Program-made: the position numbers and the translations under genes | In this document: positions 1 to 9,555 of the stretch, piece by piece | How positions within the stretch are numbered: position 1 is the stretch's first letter | Layout of the letters: each line of letters opens with the position of its first letter | Assembly (NCBI RefSeq): GCF_003054195.1 | Contig: NZ_QBKP01000007.1 | Location: forward strand, 186,001 to 250,000 | DNA: 64,000 nucleotides | Origin: Gemmobacter caeni | GTDB lineage: Bacteria > Pseudomonadota > Alphaproteobacteria > Rhodobacterales > Rhodobacteraceae | Direction: 5' to 3' | The notes under the pieces: generated by a model | Database searches by the model: none | What the model saw: only the letters and a program-made list of their open reading frames with translations | What the model was told of the DNA's origin: nothing

Positions 1-208
1 TTTCGCAGGTGGTCAGGCTGCCTTCCGGGGCGCCGATGATGCCGCGCCAGTGTTCGATGAAGCCCGCGCGTTTGCCCAGCAGGTAGCCCCATTGCGCGTC
101 ATCCGGCGCTGCCCAGACGGCTGCAAATTCGGCCATGGCGTGGGCCAGATCCTCGGCCTTGCCGGGATACTGGCCGATGGAGTGATAAAGGAAATAGCTG
201 TCTTGCAT
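1..208 (-). CDS. PLP-dependent class V aminotransferase / kynureninase-like protein, N-terminus only
   Basis: The first 69 codons are visible; the rest lies beyond the left edge. The protein begins MQDSYFLYHSIGQYPGK and continues with features I associate with class V PLP enzymes of the kynureninase type: an HSIGQYPGK stretch, then a GxxxxxW/FIExWRxxIGAPEG segment before an expected Thr/Asn-rich cofactor region. No PLP lysine is in view, so the assignment rests on N-terminal resemblance only. It starts 5 bases after the permease stop on the same strand, so it is very probably the last visible gene of the operon that begins at 2891. A transaminase, lyase or hydrolase acting on the imported amino acid would fit this context. 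Confidence 0.5.
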   Translation of the reverse strand, partial: MQDSYFLYHSIGQYPGKAEDLAHAMAEFAAVWAAPDDAQWGYLLGKRAGFIEHWRGIIGAPEGSLTTCE

Positions 209-213
209 AGGTC

Positions 214-888
214 TTACCGTTGATAGGCGCGCTGGAAGCGTTGCTCCAGCCAGCCGGTCAGCCGCACCAGCGGCCAGAGGATCGCCACATAGATCAGCGC
301 GGCGCCGATCAGGGGCGTGGGATTGGCGAACAGGGCCTGCGCATCGGTGGCCTGTTTCAGCAGGTCGGTCATTGCCACCACCGACGCAAGCGAGGTGTCC
401 TTGATGATGCTCACGCAGTTCGAGGCATGCGGCGGGATCACGATGCGCATGGCCTGCGGCAGCACGACCTTGCGCATGGCCAGCCAGAAATGGATGCCAA
501 GCGCGGCTGCGGCCTCGAACTGACCCTTCGGGACCGCCTGAATGCCCGCCCGCATCACCTCTGCCGTATAGGCGCCCAGCACCAGCGACAGCGCGATGGC
601 GGCGGCGGCGAAGGAGGACAGCACGACCCCCGCGAAGGGCAGGGCGTAATAGATCAGGATGAGCACCACCAGAACCGGCATGGCGCGCATGAGATCGGTA
701 TACAGCACCGCGAACAGCCGCAGCGGTTTCGGCGCATAAAGCCGCATCAGCGCGATGCCGACCCCCAGCGCCGTGCCCATCACGATGGCGGTGACACCAA
801 GCGCCAGCGTCATTCCCAGTCCGCGCAACAGGATCGGGAAAGCGCGTCGCATCACATCGGCGTTGAAGAAGATGTCTACGGCGTCCAT
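214..888 (-). CDS. Polar amino-acid ABC transporter permease (HisM/GlnP family)
   Basis: This 224-residue inner-membrane protein has several hydrophobic helices and the EAA cytoplasmic loop typical of amino-acid importer permeases, with AGIQAVPKGQFEAAAALG at about residues 112-130. The length is normal for the family. It should form the translocation channel for the binding protein encoded at 2091-2891. Its start overlaps the end of the DUF1445 gene by 13 bases, which implies translational coupling. No ATP-binding subunit is visible in this cluster. It may lie beyond the left edge or be shared from another locus. Confidence 0.9.
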   Translation of the reverse strand: MDAVDIFFNADVMRRAFPILLRGLGMTLALGVTAIVMGTALGVGIALMRLYAPKPLRLFAVLYTDLMRAMPVLVVLILIYYALPFAGVVLSSFAAAAIALSLVLGAYTAEVMRAGIQAVPKGQFEAAAALGIHFWLAMRKVVLPQAMRIVIPPHASNCVSIIKDTSLASVVAMTDLLKQATDAQALFANPTPLIGAALIYVAILWPLVRLTGWLEQRFQRAYQR

Positions 889-1655
889 GCGCTCGCTCCA
901 TGCGGCTGGGCGGGAAGGTCGGTGATCAGCATGTGCCCCGGTGCATGGGTGATGGCGAAGGGCAGCCGGGCGGAGGCGATGGCGCGTTCCATCGTCACGC
1001 CGCAGGCCCAGAACACCGCGACTTCGCCGGGCCGAACGTCGGTCAGCCCCAGCCCGTCGATCGGGCGTGACAGGTCGACCCCGATCACCGCCGGATCGCC
1101 GGTATGGACGGGCGCGCCATGCGCCTGGGGATGGTTGCGTGTGACCTCGGTCGCCAGCGCGACCTGATCCGCCGCGACCGCCCGCATCGTCACCACCAGA
1201 TTGCCGCCGAACAACCCAGCCGCCCGGTTGGGCAGCGCAGTATCAAAGGCGGAACAGCTTCGCCCCGGAGCATGGCAGCGCAGGGGAACGCCTGCCGCCA
1301 CCAGATCGGCTTCGAAACTCAGCGAACAGCCGATGGCGAAGGGCACCAGATCGTCGCGCCAATGCGCGGCGATGTCGGGCAGGGTGCCGGTTGGCTGCCC
1401 GTCGCGGAACGTCCGGTAAAGCGGCAGGTCGTGGCGCAGGTCGATGTCGCCCAGATCCGGCAGCGCCGGATCGCCCGCACTTCCACGCGCCAGCAAGGGG
1501 CAGGCGGCAGGATTGGCGTGCAGAAACGCCTCGAAATCATCGGCGAAGGCGGCGGGGATCAGCGCCAGATTGGCCTGTGTCCAGCCCGGACACAGCGCCG
1601 CCGTCTGCCGCACCTCGCCCGCGCGAAATCGTTGCCGCCAGTCCGCCGGGGTCAT
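876..1655 (-). CDS. Putative hydro-lyase / D-glutamate cyclase-like protein (DUF1445)
   Basis: The 259-residue protein has the layout of the DUF1445 family (UPF0317, YcsI-type): an N-terminal R-x-G-x-x-x-x-T-A region, the central PFAIGCSLSFE segment, and a C-terminal THAPGHMLITD segment. Mammalian DGLUCY carries this domain and converts D-glutamate to 5-oxoproline; bacterial members are usually annotated as putative hydro-lyases. Placement between an amino-acid importer permease and a START-like protein suggests it modifies the imported substrate, but the substrate cannot be read from sequence. It overlaps the neighbour at 1652 by 4 bases (ATGA). Confidence 0.8.
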   Translation of the reverse strand: MTPADWRQRFRAGEVRQTAALCPGWTQANLALIPAAFADDFEAFLHANPAACPLLARGSAGDPALPDLGDIDLRHDLPLYRTFRDGQPTGTLPDIAAHWRDDLVPFAIGCSLSFEADLVAAGVPLRCHAPGRSCSAFDTALPNRAAGLFGGNLVVTMRAVAADQVALATEVTRNHPQAHGAPVHTGDPAVIGVDLSRPIDGLGLTDVRPGEVAVFWACGVTMERAIASARLPFAITHAPGHMLITDLPAQPHGASAWTP

Positions 1656-2089
1656 GCCGCGTGCCAGTCGGTTTCGATCTGCGCTTTGAACAGCAGCACC
1701 TCAAGCTCATGCGTCTTGCGGGTGCGCATCCAGCGGTCGTCATCCATCCAGCCTGCGCGCCAGGTCGTCATCGCGACGAGGCAGGCGCCCGCAGGCAACC
1801 CCCAATCAGGCCCGGGCGTCACGCGGATAGAGACCCGCGGCACCCGCGCACCCGCCGCGCCAAGGTGAAAGTCGATCAGCCCCAGATCGGGATGCGGTCG
1901 GATTTCCACCGCCGCCTCCGACCCGTCGAAGAGCGATACCCCGCGCCAGAGGCCGGGTTCGGCCTCCGGCTGCAAATCCATCGACCCCAGTGCCCAACGG
2001 CCCAGCTTTCGCCCATCTGCCAGATGGCCGAAGGTGAAATCAGAAGGCGCCTCCACGCGCACCGAGGCCAGATGTGCGATATCCTGCAT
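1652..2089 (-). CDS. START/SRPBCC-like small protein
   Basis: A 145-residue soluble protein without signal peptide. Its alternating strand pattern and a TWRAGWMDDDRW...HELE ending suggest a SRPBCC (START-like) ligand-binding fold. It is clearly paralogous to the 142-residue protein at 34392: both begin MQD and share an AEPGL-x-x-G-x-S-x-F-x-G core, a later TWR motif and a terminal H-x-x-E/L-E stretch. Both lie in ABC-importer/hydrolase modules. The function is unknown; ligand binding or a small hydrolytic or cyclase role are possible. It follows the binding-protein gene by 1 base, in the same operon. Confidence 0.6.
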   Translation of the reverse strand: MQDIAHLASVRVEAPSDFTFGHLADGRKLGRWALGSMDLQPEAEPGLWRGVSLFDGSEAAVEIRPHPDLGLIDFHLGAAGARVPRVSIRVTPGPDWGLPAGACLVAMTTWRAGWMDDDRWMRTRKTHELEVLLFKAQIETDWHAA

Positions 2090-2090
2090 C

Positions 2091-2891
2091 TCAGTCGGCC
2101 GAGGTCGGCACCGGCATCGGCGTCACTGTATAGCTGTCCGCCGCCGGGGCGACGCCCATCCATTTCTCATAGATCGCCGCCATGGTGCCATCCGACTTCA
2201 TGTCGGACAGGATCTGGTTCACCTGTTCCAGCTTGTCCGAACCCTTCGGCATCATCATGGCGAATTTCTCACCCGTGACGATCTCTGCCCCCACGGTCAG
2301 GCCCTTCATCTGGGTGAAGGCATAGCGCAGGCCGACCACATCGTTCACCGCCGCGTCGATCCGCCCGTTCAGCAGATCGGTCAGCATGTTCGAAGTGGTG
2401 TCATAGCTTTTGTATTCAGCATAACCGATTTCGGCTTCGCGTTCTTTCAGCCAGTTTTCGGGGAAGGAGGTGGCAACCGACCCCACAACCTTGCCCTTCA
2501 GCCCCTCGACCGACACGATGTCGGACCCGTCCTTGACGCCGATCCCCAGCGCGCCCTGGAAGTAGGGCTGAGTGAAGGCCTGGCTGTCCAGCCGTTCATT
2601 GGTGATGGTCAGCGAGGAAATCACCATATCCACCCGGCCCGAGGCAGAGGCGACGAACAGCGCCTTGAAATCCATGCCGTCGATATTGGCGGTGCTGCCC
2701 ATGCGCCGGGCGATTTCGTTCACGATATCGACCTCGAACCCCTCGAACGTGCCCGCCTCGGTCTTGTTTTCCCATGGCGGGTTGGCCGGATAGGCACCAA
2801 CGCGCAGCGCATCCTGCGCGAAAGCGGCGGTCGACAAGCTCAGGCCAAGCATCAGACCGGCGACGATGCCGGTGCGGCGGGTCATTTTCAT
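2091..2891 (-). CDS. Periplasmic amino-acid-binding protein (ABC importer, SBP family 3)
   Basis: This 266-residue protein starts MKMTRRTGIVAGLMLGLSLS and has a Sec signal peptide cleaved near AFA-QD. The mature part shows family 3 binding-protein features: RVGAYPANPPWENK, then FEGFEVDIVNEIARRMG (the signature around residues 45-65) and a VGSVATSFPENWLK hinge region. I chose the start at 2891 because a GGGAGG ribosome-binding site lies just upstream and the signal peptide begins there; a longer open frame upstream has no such support. It is the first gene of the operon and is divergent from the GntR gene. The ligand is unknown. Confidence 0.9.
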   Translation of the reverse strand: MKMTRRTGIVAGLMLGLSLSTAAFAQDALRVGAYPANPPWENKTEAGTFEGFEVDIVNEIARRMGSTANIDGMDFKALFVASASGRVDMVISSLTITNERLDSQAFTQPYFQGALGIGVKDGSDIVSVEGLKGKVVGSVATSFPENWLKEREAEIGYAEYKSYDTTSNMLTDLLNGRIDAAVNDVVGLRYAFTQMKGLTVGAEIVTGEKFAMMMPKGSDKLEQVNQILSDMKSDGTMAAIYEKWMGVAPAADSYTVTPMPVPTSAD

Positions 2892-2952
2892 GGGAACCTC
2901 CCTGTTGGACTTCGGGTCTCTCATCGGCCCGATTCTGCAAGGAATGGTGCCA

Positions 2953-3052
2953 TAAACTGTATACTTTTCAAGAGATATTTCGGATTCAAAATGTCGCTCG
3001 GATATAAGAATACCCTTTATATATTGATAAAAATCAGTTTTTATACAGTTAA
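2953..3052. promoter_or_regulatory. Inverted half-sites in the AT-rich intergenic region, candidate GntR operator
   Basis: The divergent gap 2892-3068 is strikingly AT-rich compared with its surroundings. It contains TAAACTGTATAC at 2953-2964 and its near-inverse TTATACAGTTAA at 3041-3052. The cores TGTATAC and TATACAG resemble the short palindromic sites used by many GntR/FadR-type regulators. They flank the probable promoters of both the importer operon and the regulator, so looping or dual repression is possible. This is inferred from symmetry and position only. Confidence 0.4.
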
Positions 3053-3068
3053 TCGGCTTCCAAAGAGT

Positions 3069-3710
3069 ATGCAAATGTCCAGACAAAGTCATCGTGATCG
3101 GATCTATGACGTGCTGATGACGCGTATCCAGCGCGGCGAGGTCGGCTGGGAGGATCGGCTGATCGACACCGTCATTGCGACTGAACTGGGGGTGTCGCGG
3201 ATGCCTGCGCGCGATGCGCTGATGCGGCTGGCTGCCGAGGGCTATCTGGTGCCGACAACGCGTGGCTTCACGCTGCCGAACCTCAGCCGCGCCGAGGTGC
3301 TGGAGGTGTTTGAGCTGCGCCGCATGCTGGACCCCCGTGCTGCCGCCATGGCCGCGCAGGCGATGACGTCCGAGGTGCTGGCCGATCTGACGCATGCGGT
3401 CGCGCAGACGCAGGGCTCGCTGGTGTCGGGCGACGTGCCGCTGTTCTTCCACGCCTGCGAGGTTTACCGTAACCGCTGGCTCGACATCGTGCCGAACCGG
3501 GTGCTGGTCGACACCATCCGCCGTTACCTGGTGCAGGTGCAGACCGTCCGGCTGACCACGATGCGTGACGATGCAACCAACCGCATCATTGTCGAGGGGC
3601 AACGTGATCTGCTGGCCGCATTTCAGGCCCGCGACGCGGTTGCGGCTTCGGACCGGATGCTGCGCTTCGTGATCGAGGGCGAACAGGCGTTCCGGGCAAT
3701 CGCGTCCTGA
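3069..3710 (+). CDS. GntR-family transcriptional regulator (FCD type)
   Basis: A 213-residue protein. Residues 1-75 form a winged helix-turn-helix (TVIATELGVSRMPARDALMRLAAEGYL), and the remainder is an all-helical effector domain of FadR/FCD type with FELRRMLDP at its start. The start MQMSRQSHRDR was chosen because it sits immediately before the HTH; an in-frame ATG at 2991 would add 26 residues translated from AT-rich intergenic DNA. It is divergent from the amino-acid importer operon and probably represses it, releasing DNA when an amino-acid-derived acid is bound. Confidence 0.85.
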   Translation: MQMSRQSHRDRIYDVLMTRIQRGEVGWEDRLIDTVIATELGVSRMPARDALMRLAAEGYLVPTTRGFTLPNLSRAEVLEVFELRRMLDPRAAAMAAQAMTSEVLADLTHAVAQTQGSLVSGDVPLFFHACEVYRNRWLDIVPNRVLVDTIRRYLVQVQTVRLTTMRDDATNRIIVEGQRDLLAAFQARDAVAASDRMLRFVIEGEQAFRAIAS

Positions 3711-3726
3711 AGGGCCGGGGAAACGG

Positions 3727-4728
3727 TCAGGCCGGGGCGGGGCCGGTGCTGGCGCGCAGGATCAGCTCGACCGGCAGCACGGTATCGGCATCGCGGGCCT
3801 CACCCTTCAGGCAGGCCAGCATGCGTTCGGCTGCGGCGCGGCCGATCTCGGTCCGGGGCTGGCGGATCGTGGTCAGTGGTGGCGAGATATGGGCGACCAG
3901 TTCGATATCGTCAAAGCCCACCACCGACAGGTCGCCCGGCACGCGCAGCCCGTGGCGCTGCACCTCGCCGATGAAACCGCAGGCCATGGCGTCGGAGGCG
4001 AAGAATACTGCGGTCGGGCGGGTGGCGGCGGGTTGATCCAGCCAGATGCGCGCCGCCGTGCGCCCGGAATCCAGCGAGAAATCGCCGGGATAAAGATAGT
4101 CCTCGGGGAAGGGCAGGCCGCGCGCCGCCAGAGCCTCGACCGTGCCGGACAGCCGCGCCTCGGTCAGCACGTTGCCGCGTGGCCCGGCGACATGGCCGAT
4201 GCGGCAATGGCCCAGATCGGCCAGATGATCTACGGCCAGTCCCGCCGCAGCGCGATTGTCGATCTTCACGCGCGGCGCGGGCAGGCCGGGCACCCATTCG
4301 CAGGCCTCGACCACCGGCACGCGCCCTTGCAGCGCGGCGGCGGGCAGCGTGCCGTCAAGAATGATCAGCCCGTCGGCCCGGCTGGGTTCGGCGTAATCCA
4401 GCAGGGTTTGCGCGTCAGCGGTGCGGGTATCGGCAATCAGCAGGTTGTAACCGGCCGGGCCAAGGACCGAGGCGATGCCGGACAGGATCTGCGAAAAGAA
4501 CGGGTTGGCGAGGTTCGGCACCAGCGCCACGATGCCGCCCGTTCGCCGGTGGCGCAGATTGCGCGCGGCGAGGTTCAGCCGGTATCCCGTCGCCTCCACC
4601 GCCTGTTGCACGGCGGCGCGGGTGTCCTCGCTGACCCGCTCGGGGGTCGACAACGCCCGGCTGACCGTGGCGGTGGAAACCCCGGCAAGGCGGGCAACGT
4701 CGCTGATCTTGGGGCGGTCGTGCTTCAT
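3727..4728 (-). CDS. LacI-family transcriptional regulator
   Basis: A 333-residue regulator. The N-terminal HTH and hinge read ISDVARLAGVSTATVSRALS (residues 8-27), followed by a periplasmic-binding-protein-like effector domain with typical segments such as FASDAMACGF and VVGFDDIEL. The length is standard. It is divergent from the sugar catabolism/transport operon at 4869-10515. Two LacI-type operators lie in the 140-bp gap (4788-4803 and 4820-4835). It most likely represses that operon, and itself, until a sugar or polyol-derived ligand binds. Confidence 0.93.
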   Translation of the reverse strand: MKHDRPKISDVARLAGVSTATVSRALSTPERVSEDTRAAVQQAVEATGYRLNLAARNLRHRRTGGIVALVPNLANPFFSQILSGIASVLGPAGYNLLIADTRTADAQTLLDYAEPSRADGLIILDGTLPAAALQGRVPVVEACEWVPGLPAPRVKIDNRAAAGLAVDHLADLGHCRIGHVAGPRGNVLTEARLSGTVEALAARGLPFPEDYLYPGDFSLDSGRTAARIWLDQPAATRPTAVFFASDAMACGFIGEVQRHGLRVPGDLSVVGFDDIELVAHISPPLTTIRQPRTEIGRAAAERMLACLKGEARDADTVLPVELILRASTGPAPA

Positions 4729-4787
4729 GGCCTTTCATACGCCGGGGCTGCGGCGGGCTCAATCCGTTCAGATGTGCAAGAATCATA

Positions 4788-4803
4788 TTGCAAACGATTA
4801 CAT
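4788..4803. promoter_or_regulatory. LacI-type operator 1
   Basis: TTGCAAACGATTACAT is centred on the CG dyad usual for LacI-family sites. Its right half (GATTACAT) is identical to that of the second site at 4820-4835, and its left half fits the TGNAANCG consensus loosely. Confidence 0.6.
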
Positions 4804-4819
4804 CGCATGTCTATCGTTG

Positions 4820-4835
4820 ATGTAACCGATTACAT
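4820..4835. promoter_or_regulatory. LacI-type operator 2
   Basis: ATGTAACCGATTACAT is a near-perfect palindrome around a central CG with ATGTAA/TTACAT arms. Its centre is 32 bp from that of the site at 4788-4803, about three helical turns, placing two repressor dimers on the same face of the DNA. It lies 33 bases upstream of the isomerase start. Confidence 0.7.
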
Positions 4836-4868
4836 AATCGGTCCCGTCACCAGTTTTGGGAGGAGCTG

Positions 4869-5927
4869 ATGCGGACGATCAAAGGCCCCGGCCTGTTCCT
4901 TGCGCAATTCGCGGGGGACGCGGCGCCGTTCAACAGTTTCGCCGAGATTACCCGCTGGGCTGCCGATTGTGGTTACAGGGGGGTGCAGATCCCGACATGG
5001 GACGCCCGGCTGTTTGATCTGGACCGCGCCGCCGCCTCGCAGGACTATTGCGACGAGGTGAAGGGCATCGCCGCCGAGGCGGGTCTCTCGATCACCGAGC
5101 TTTCCACCCATCTGCAAGGCCAGTTGGTTGCGGTGCATCCGGCCTATGATGTGGCCTTCGACGGCTTCGCAGTGCCCGCCGTGCGCGGCAATCCGGCGGC
5201 GCGGGCGGAATGGGCGCAGGATCAGGTGAAGAAGGCGCTGACCGCCTCGCGTCGTCTGGGGCTTGGGGCGATGGCCACCTTCTCGGGTGCGCTTGCGTGG
5301 CCCTATATCTACCCCTGGCCGCAGCGCCCCGCCGGGCTGATCGAGGAAGCCTTTGACGAGCTTGCCCGCCGCTGGCGCCCGCTGCTGGATCATGCCGAGG
5401 ACTGCGGTGTGGATCTCTGCTATGAAATCCACCCCGGCGAGGATCTGCACGACGGCATCAGCTACGAGATGTTCCTTGAGCGCACCGGCAATCACGCGCG
5501 GGCCTGCATGCTGTATGACCCGTCGCATTATGTGCTCCAGCATCTCGACTATCTGGAACACATCGACATCTATCACGAGCGCATCCGCATGTTCCACGTC
5601 AAGGATGCTGAGCTGAACCCGACCGGGCGGCAGGGGGTCTATGGCGGCTATCAATCCTGGGTCAATCGCGCCGGGCGCTTCCGCAGCCCGGGTGACGGGC
5701 AGGTGGATTTCGGCGGGATCTTCTCGAAGCTTACGCAATACGGGTTCGATGGCTGGGCGGTGGTCGAATGGGAATGCTGCCTGAAACACCCCGAGGATGG
5801 CGCGCGGGAGGGGGCCGAATTTGTGCAGGCCCATATCATCCGCGTCACCGAAAAGGCGTTTGACGATTTCGCGGATGCGGGCACCGACCGCGCTGCCAAT
5901 CGCCGCATGCTTGGGCTGGAGGGCTGA
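4869..5927 (+). CDS. Sugar phosphate isomerase/epimerase-like TIM-barrel protein
   Basis: The 352-residue protein belongs to the xylose-isomerase-like TIM-barrel superfamily (AP endonuclease 2 fold). Likely metal ligands lie in CYEIHPGEDLHD, MLYDPSHYVLQH, RMFHVKDAEL and VVEWECCLKHPEDG, giving the usual Glu/Asp/His/Glu set. A strong GGAGGAGCTG ribosome-binding site precedes the ATG at 4869. It is the first gene of a sugar operon with a Gfo/Idh/MocA dehydrogenase and an RbsA-type importer. By analogy with inositol- or keto-sugar pathways, it would isomerise or epimerise the oxidised sugar. The substrate is unknown. Confidence 0.88.
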   Translation: MRTIKGPGLFLAQFAGDAAPFNSFAEITRWAADCGYRGVQIPTWDARLFDLDRAAASQDYCDEVKGIAAEAGLSITELSTHLQGQLVAVHPAYDVAFDGFAVPAVRGNPAARAEWAQDQVKKALTASRRLGLGAMATFSGALAWPYIYPWPQRPAGLIEEAFDELARRWRPLLDHAEDCGVDLCYEIHPGEDLHDGISYEMFLERTGNHARACMLYDPSHYVLQHLDYLEHIDIYHERIRMFHVKDAELNPTGRQGVYGGYQSWVNRAGRFRSPGDGQVDFGGIFSKLTQYGFDGWAVVEWECCLKHPEDGAREGAEFVQAHIIRVTEKAFDDFADAGTDRAANRRMLGLEG

Positions 5928-5931
5928 CACG

Positions 5932-7052
5932 ATGGAACCGATCCGGCTGGGCATGGTGGGCGGCGGGCAGGGGGCTTTCATCGGCGGGGTGCACCGCATA
6001 GCTGCGCGGCTCGATGGCCAGTATGCGCTGGTGGCGGGGGCGCTGTCCTCCGATCCCGCGCGGGCGGCGGCTTCGGCGGCGGAGCTTGGGCTGGCGCGCA
6101 GCTATGACGATTACCGCCAGATGGCGGCGCGCGAGGCGCGACGCAAGGACGGCATTCAGGCGGTGGCCATTGTCACGCCGAACCACATGCACGCGGGGCC
6201 GGCCATCGAGTTCCTAAAGCGCGGCATCCATGTGATCTGTGACAAGCCGCTGACCGCGACCATGGCCGAGGCGAAGCGGCTCGCCAAGGTAGCCGAAGCC
6301 TCGAAGGCGCTGTTCATCCTGACCCATAACTACACCGGCTATCCGCTGATCCGGCAGGCCCGTGCAATGATCGCGGCGGGCGATCTGGGCGCGTTGCGGC
6401 TGGTTCAGGTGGAATATGCGCAGGACTGGCTGACCGAGGCGGTGGCCAGCAAACAGGCCGACTGGCGCACCGATCCGCTAAGGTCCGGCCTTGGCGGTGC
6501 GCTGGGGGACATCGGCACGCATGCCTGGAATCTCGCAGCTTTCGTGACGGGGATGGAGCCGGAAGCGCTGGCCGCCGATCTGTCCAGCTTCGTGCCGGGG
6601 CGGGCGCTGGATGACAATGCCCATGTGATGCTGCGCTATCCCGGCGGGGCGAAGGGGATGCTTTGGGCCAGTCAGGTGGCGCCGGGGAACGAGAACGGGT
6701 TGCGGTTGCGGGTTTATGGCGCCAAAGGCGGGCTGGAATGGGAGCAGGAGAACCCCAACCGCCTGTGGTTCACGCCCTTCGGCGAACCCAAACGCCTGCT
6801 GACCCGCAATGGTGCCGGGGCGCTGCCCGAGGCGCAGCGGGTCTCCCGCGTGCCGCCCGGTCACCCCGAAGGCTATCTGGAGGGTTTCGCCAATATCTAT
6901 ACCGAGGCCGCGCGTGCGATCCGGGCGCATGAGGCGGGCGAAGCGCTTCCCGAGGGCGTGCTGTTCCCCGGCCTCTCGGACGGGATTTCCGGTATGCGCT
7001 TCGTCGCGGCCTGCGTGCAATCGGCGAAACGCAACGCGGCCTGGGTCGCGCC

Positions 7053-7056
<4 letters not shown>
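5932..7056 (+). CDS. Gfo/Idh/MocA-family NAD(P)-dependent oxidoreductase
   Basis: This 374-residue dehydrogenase has an N-terminal Rossmann fold ([18 protein letters not shown], residues 4-21). The conserved lysine appears in [15 protein letters not shown], a DKP variant of the family EKP motif, and a catalytic-region histidine in [11 protein letters not shown]. It probably oxidises a sugar or cyclitol taken up by the neighbouring ABC importer. It starts 4 bases after the isomerase stop, and its own stop overlaps the transporter ATPase start by 4 bases, so all are co-translated. Confidence 0.9.
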
Positions 7057-8541
<1,485 letters not shown>

Positions 8542-8549
<8 letters not shown>

Positions 8550-9513
8550 CCTTTCGCTTTCCACCCTCGGGCCACTGGCGGCGCTGATCCTTCTGGTGGT
8601 GCTGGGGGCCTTTCTGAACGCCAACTTCCTGTCGGCGGGCAATATTACCAATGTGCTGGCGCGGTCCGCCTTCATCGGGATGATCGCCGTGGGGATGACT
8701 TTCGTCATCACCTCGGGCGGGCTGGACCTGTCGGTCGGGTCGATGGCGGCTTTCATCGCGGGCATGATGATCCTTGCGATGAACGCCATGCTGCCCACGC
8801 TGGGGATTGGCGTGCCGCTCGTGCTGGCGGGTATGGCTGTTGCGCTTGGCGTCGGGCTTCTGGCGGGGCTGGCGAACGGGTTGCTGATCACCCGTGCCGG
8901 GATCGAGCCTTTCATCGTCACGCTGGGCACCATGGGCATCTTCCGCAGCCTCGTGACCTGGATTGCCGACGGCGGCACGCTCAGCCTCGATTTCGAGGCG
9001 CGGCAATTCTATCGCCCGGTCTATTACGGCGGCATTTTCGGCATCACATGGCCCATTCTGGTCTTCGCCGTGGTGGCCGTGCTGGGCGAACTTGCCATGC
9101 GCCGCACCCGTTTCGGCCGCTATTGCGAGGCCATCGGATCGAACGACCGGGTGGCGCGCTATTCGGCGGTGAAGGTCGAACGGGTGCAGTTGATGACCTA
9201 TGTCGCGCTTGGCGTGCTGGTCGGCCTCGCGACCATCCTTTACGTCCCGCGCCTTGGCTCTGCCTCCGGCTCGACCGGGCTTCTGTGGGAACTTGAGGCC
9301 ATCGCCGCCGTCATCATCGGTGGCACCGCGCTGAAGGGCGGCTATGGTCGGGTCTGGGGCACGGTGGTGGGCGTGCTGATCCTCAGCCTCATCGACAATA
9401 TCCTGAACCTTGCCGACCTCGTGTCGCCCTATCTGAACGGGGCCATCCAGGGGGTTATCATCGTGCTCGCCGTTGTGCTGCAACGCGGGAAATCTTCCGC
9501 CGAAGGGCGGTAA
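8542..9513 (+). CDS. Sugar ABC transporter permease (RbsC/MglC type)
   Basis: A 323-residue polytopic membrane protein with the BPD_transp_2 pattern. It includes [18 protein letters not shown] (residues about 54-71) and [20 protein letters not shown] near the C-terminus, both hallmarks of ribose-type permeases. I start it at ATG 8542, inside the end of the ATPase gene; an earlier in-frame start would add residues that merely overlap the ATPase. It probably works as a homodimer with the ATPase at 7053 and the binding protein at 9556. Confidence 0.93.
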
Positions 9514-9518
9514 CCATC

Positions 9519-9538
9519 CGCCGCCGGGGAGGGCGGCG
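9519..9538 (+). promoter_or_regulatory. Intercistronic hairpin before the sugar-binding-protein gene
   Basis: CGCCGCC (9519-9525) pairs with GGCGGCG (9532-9538) across a 6-base loop. It sits between the permease stop and the GGGAGGAAAG ribosome-binding site of the binding-protein gene. Such hairpins often protect the binding-protein mRNA and raise its level relative to the membrane subunits; that role is inferred. Confidence 0.4.
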
Positions 9539-9555
9539 CTCAGGGAGGAAAGACT

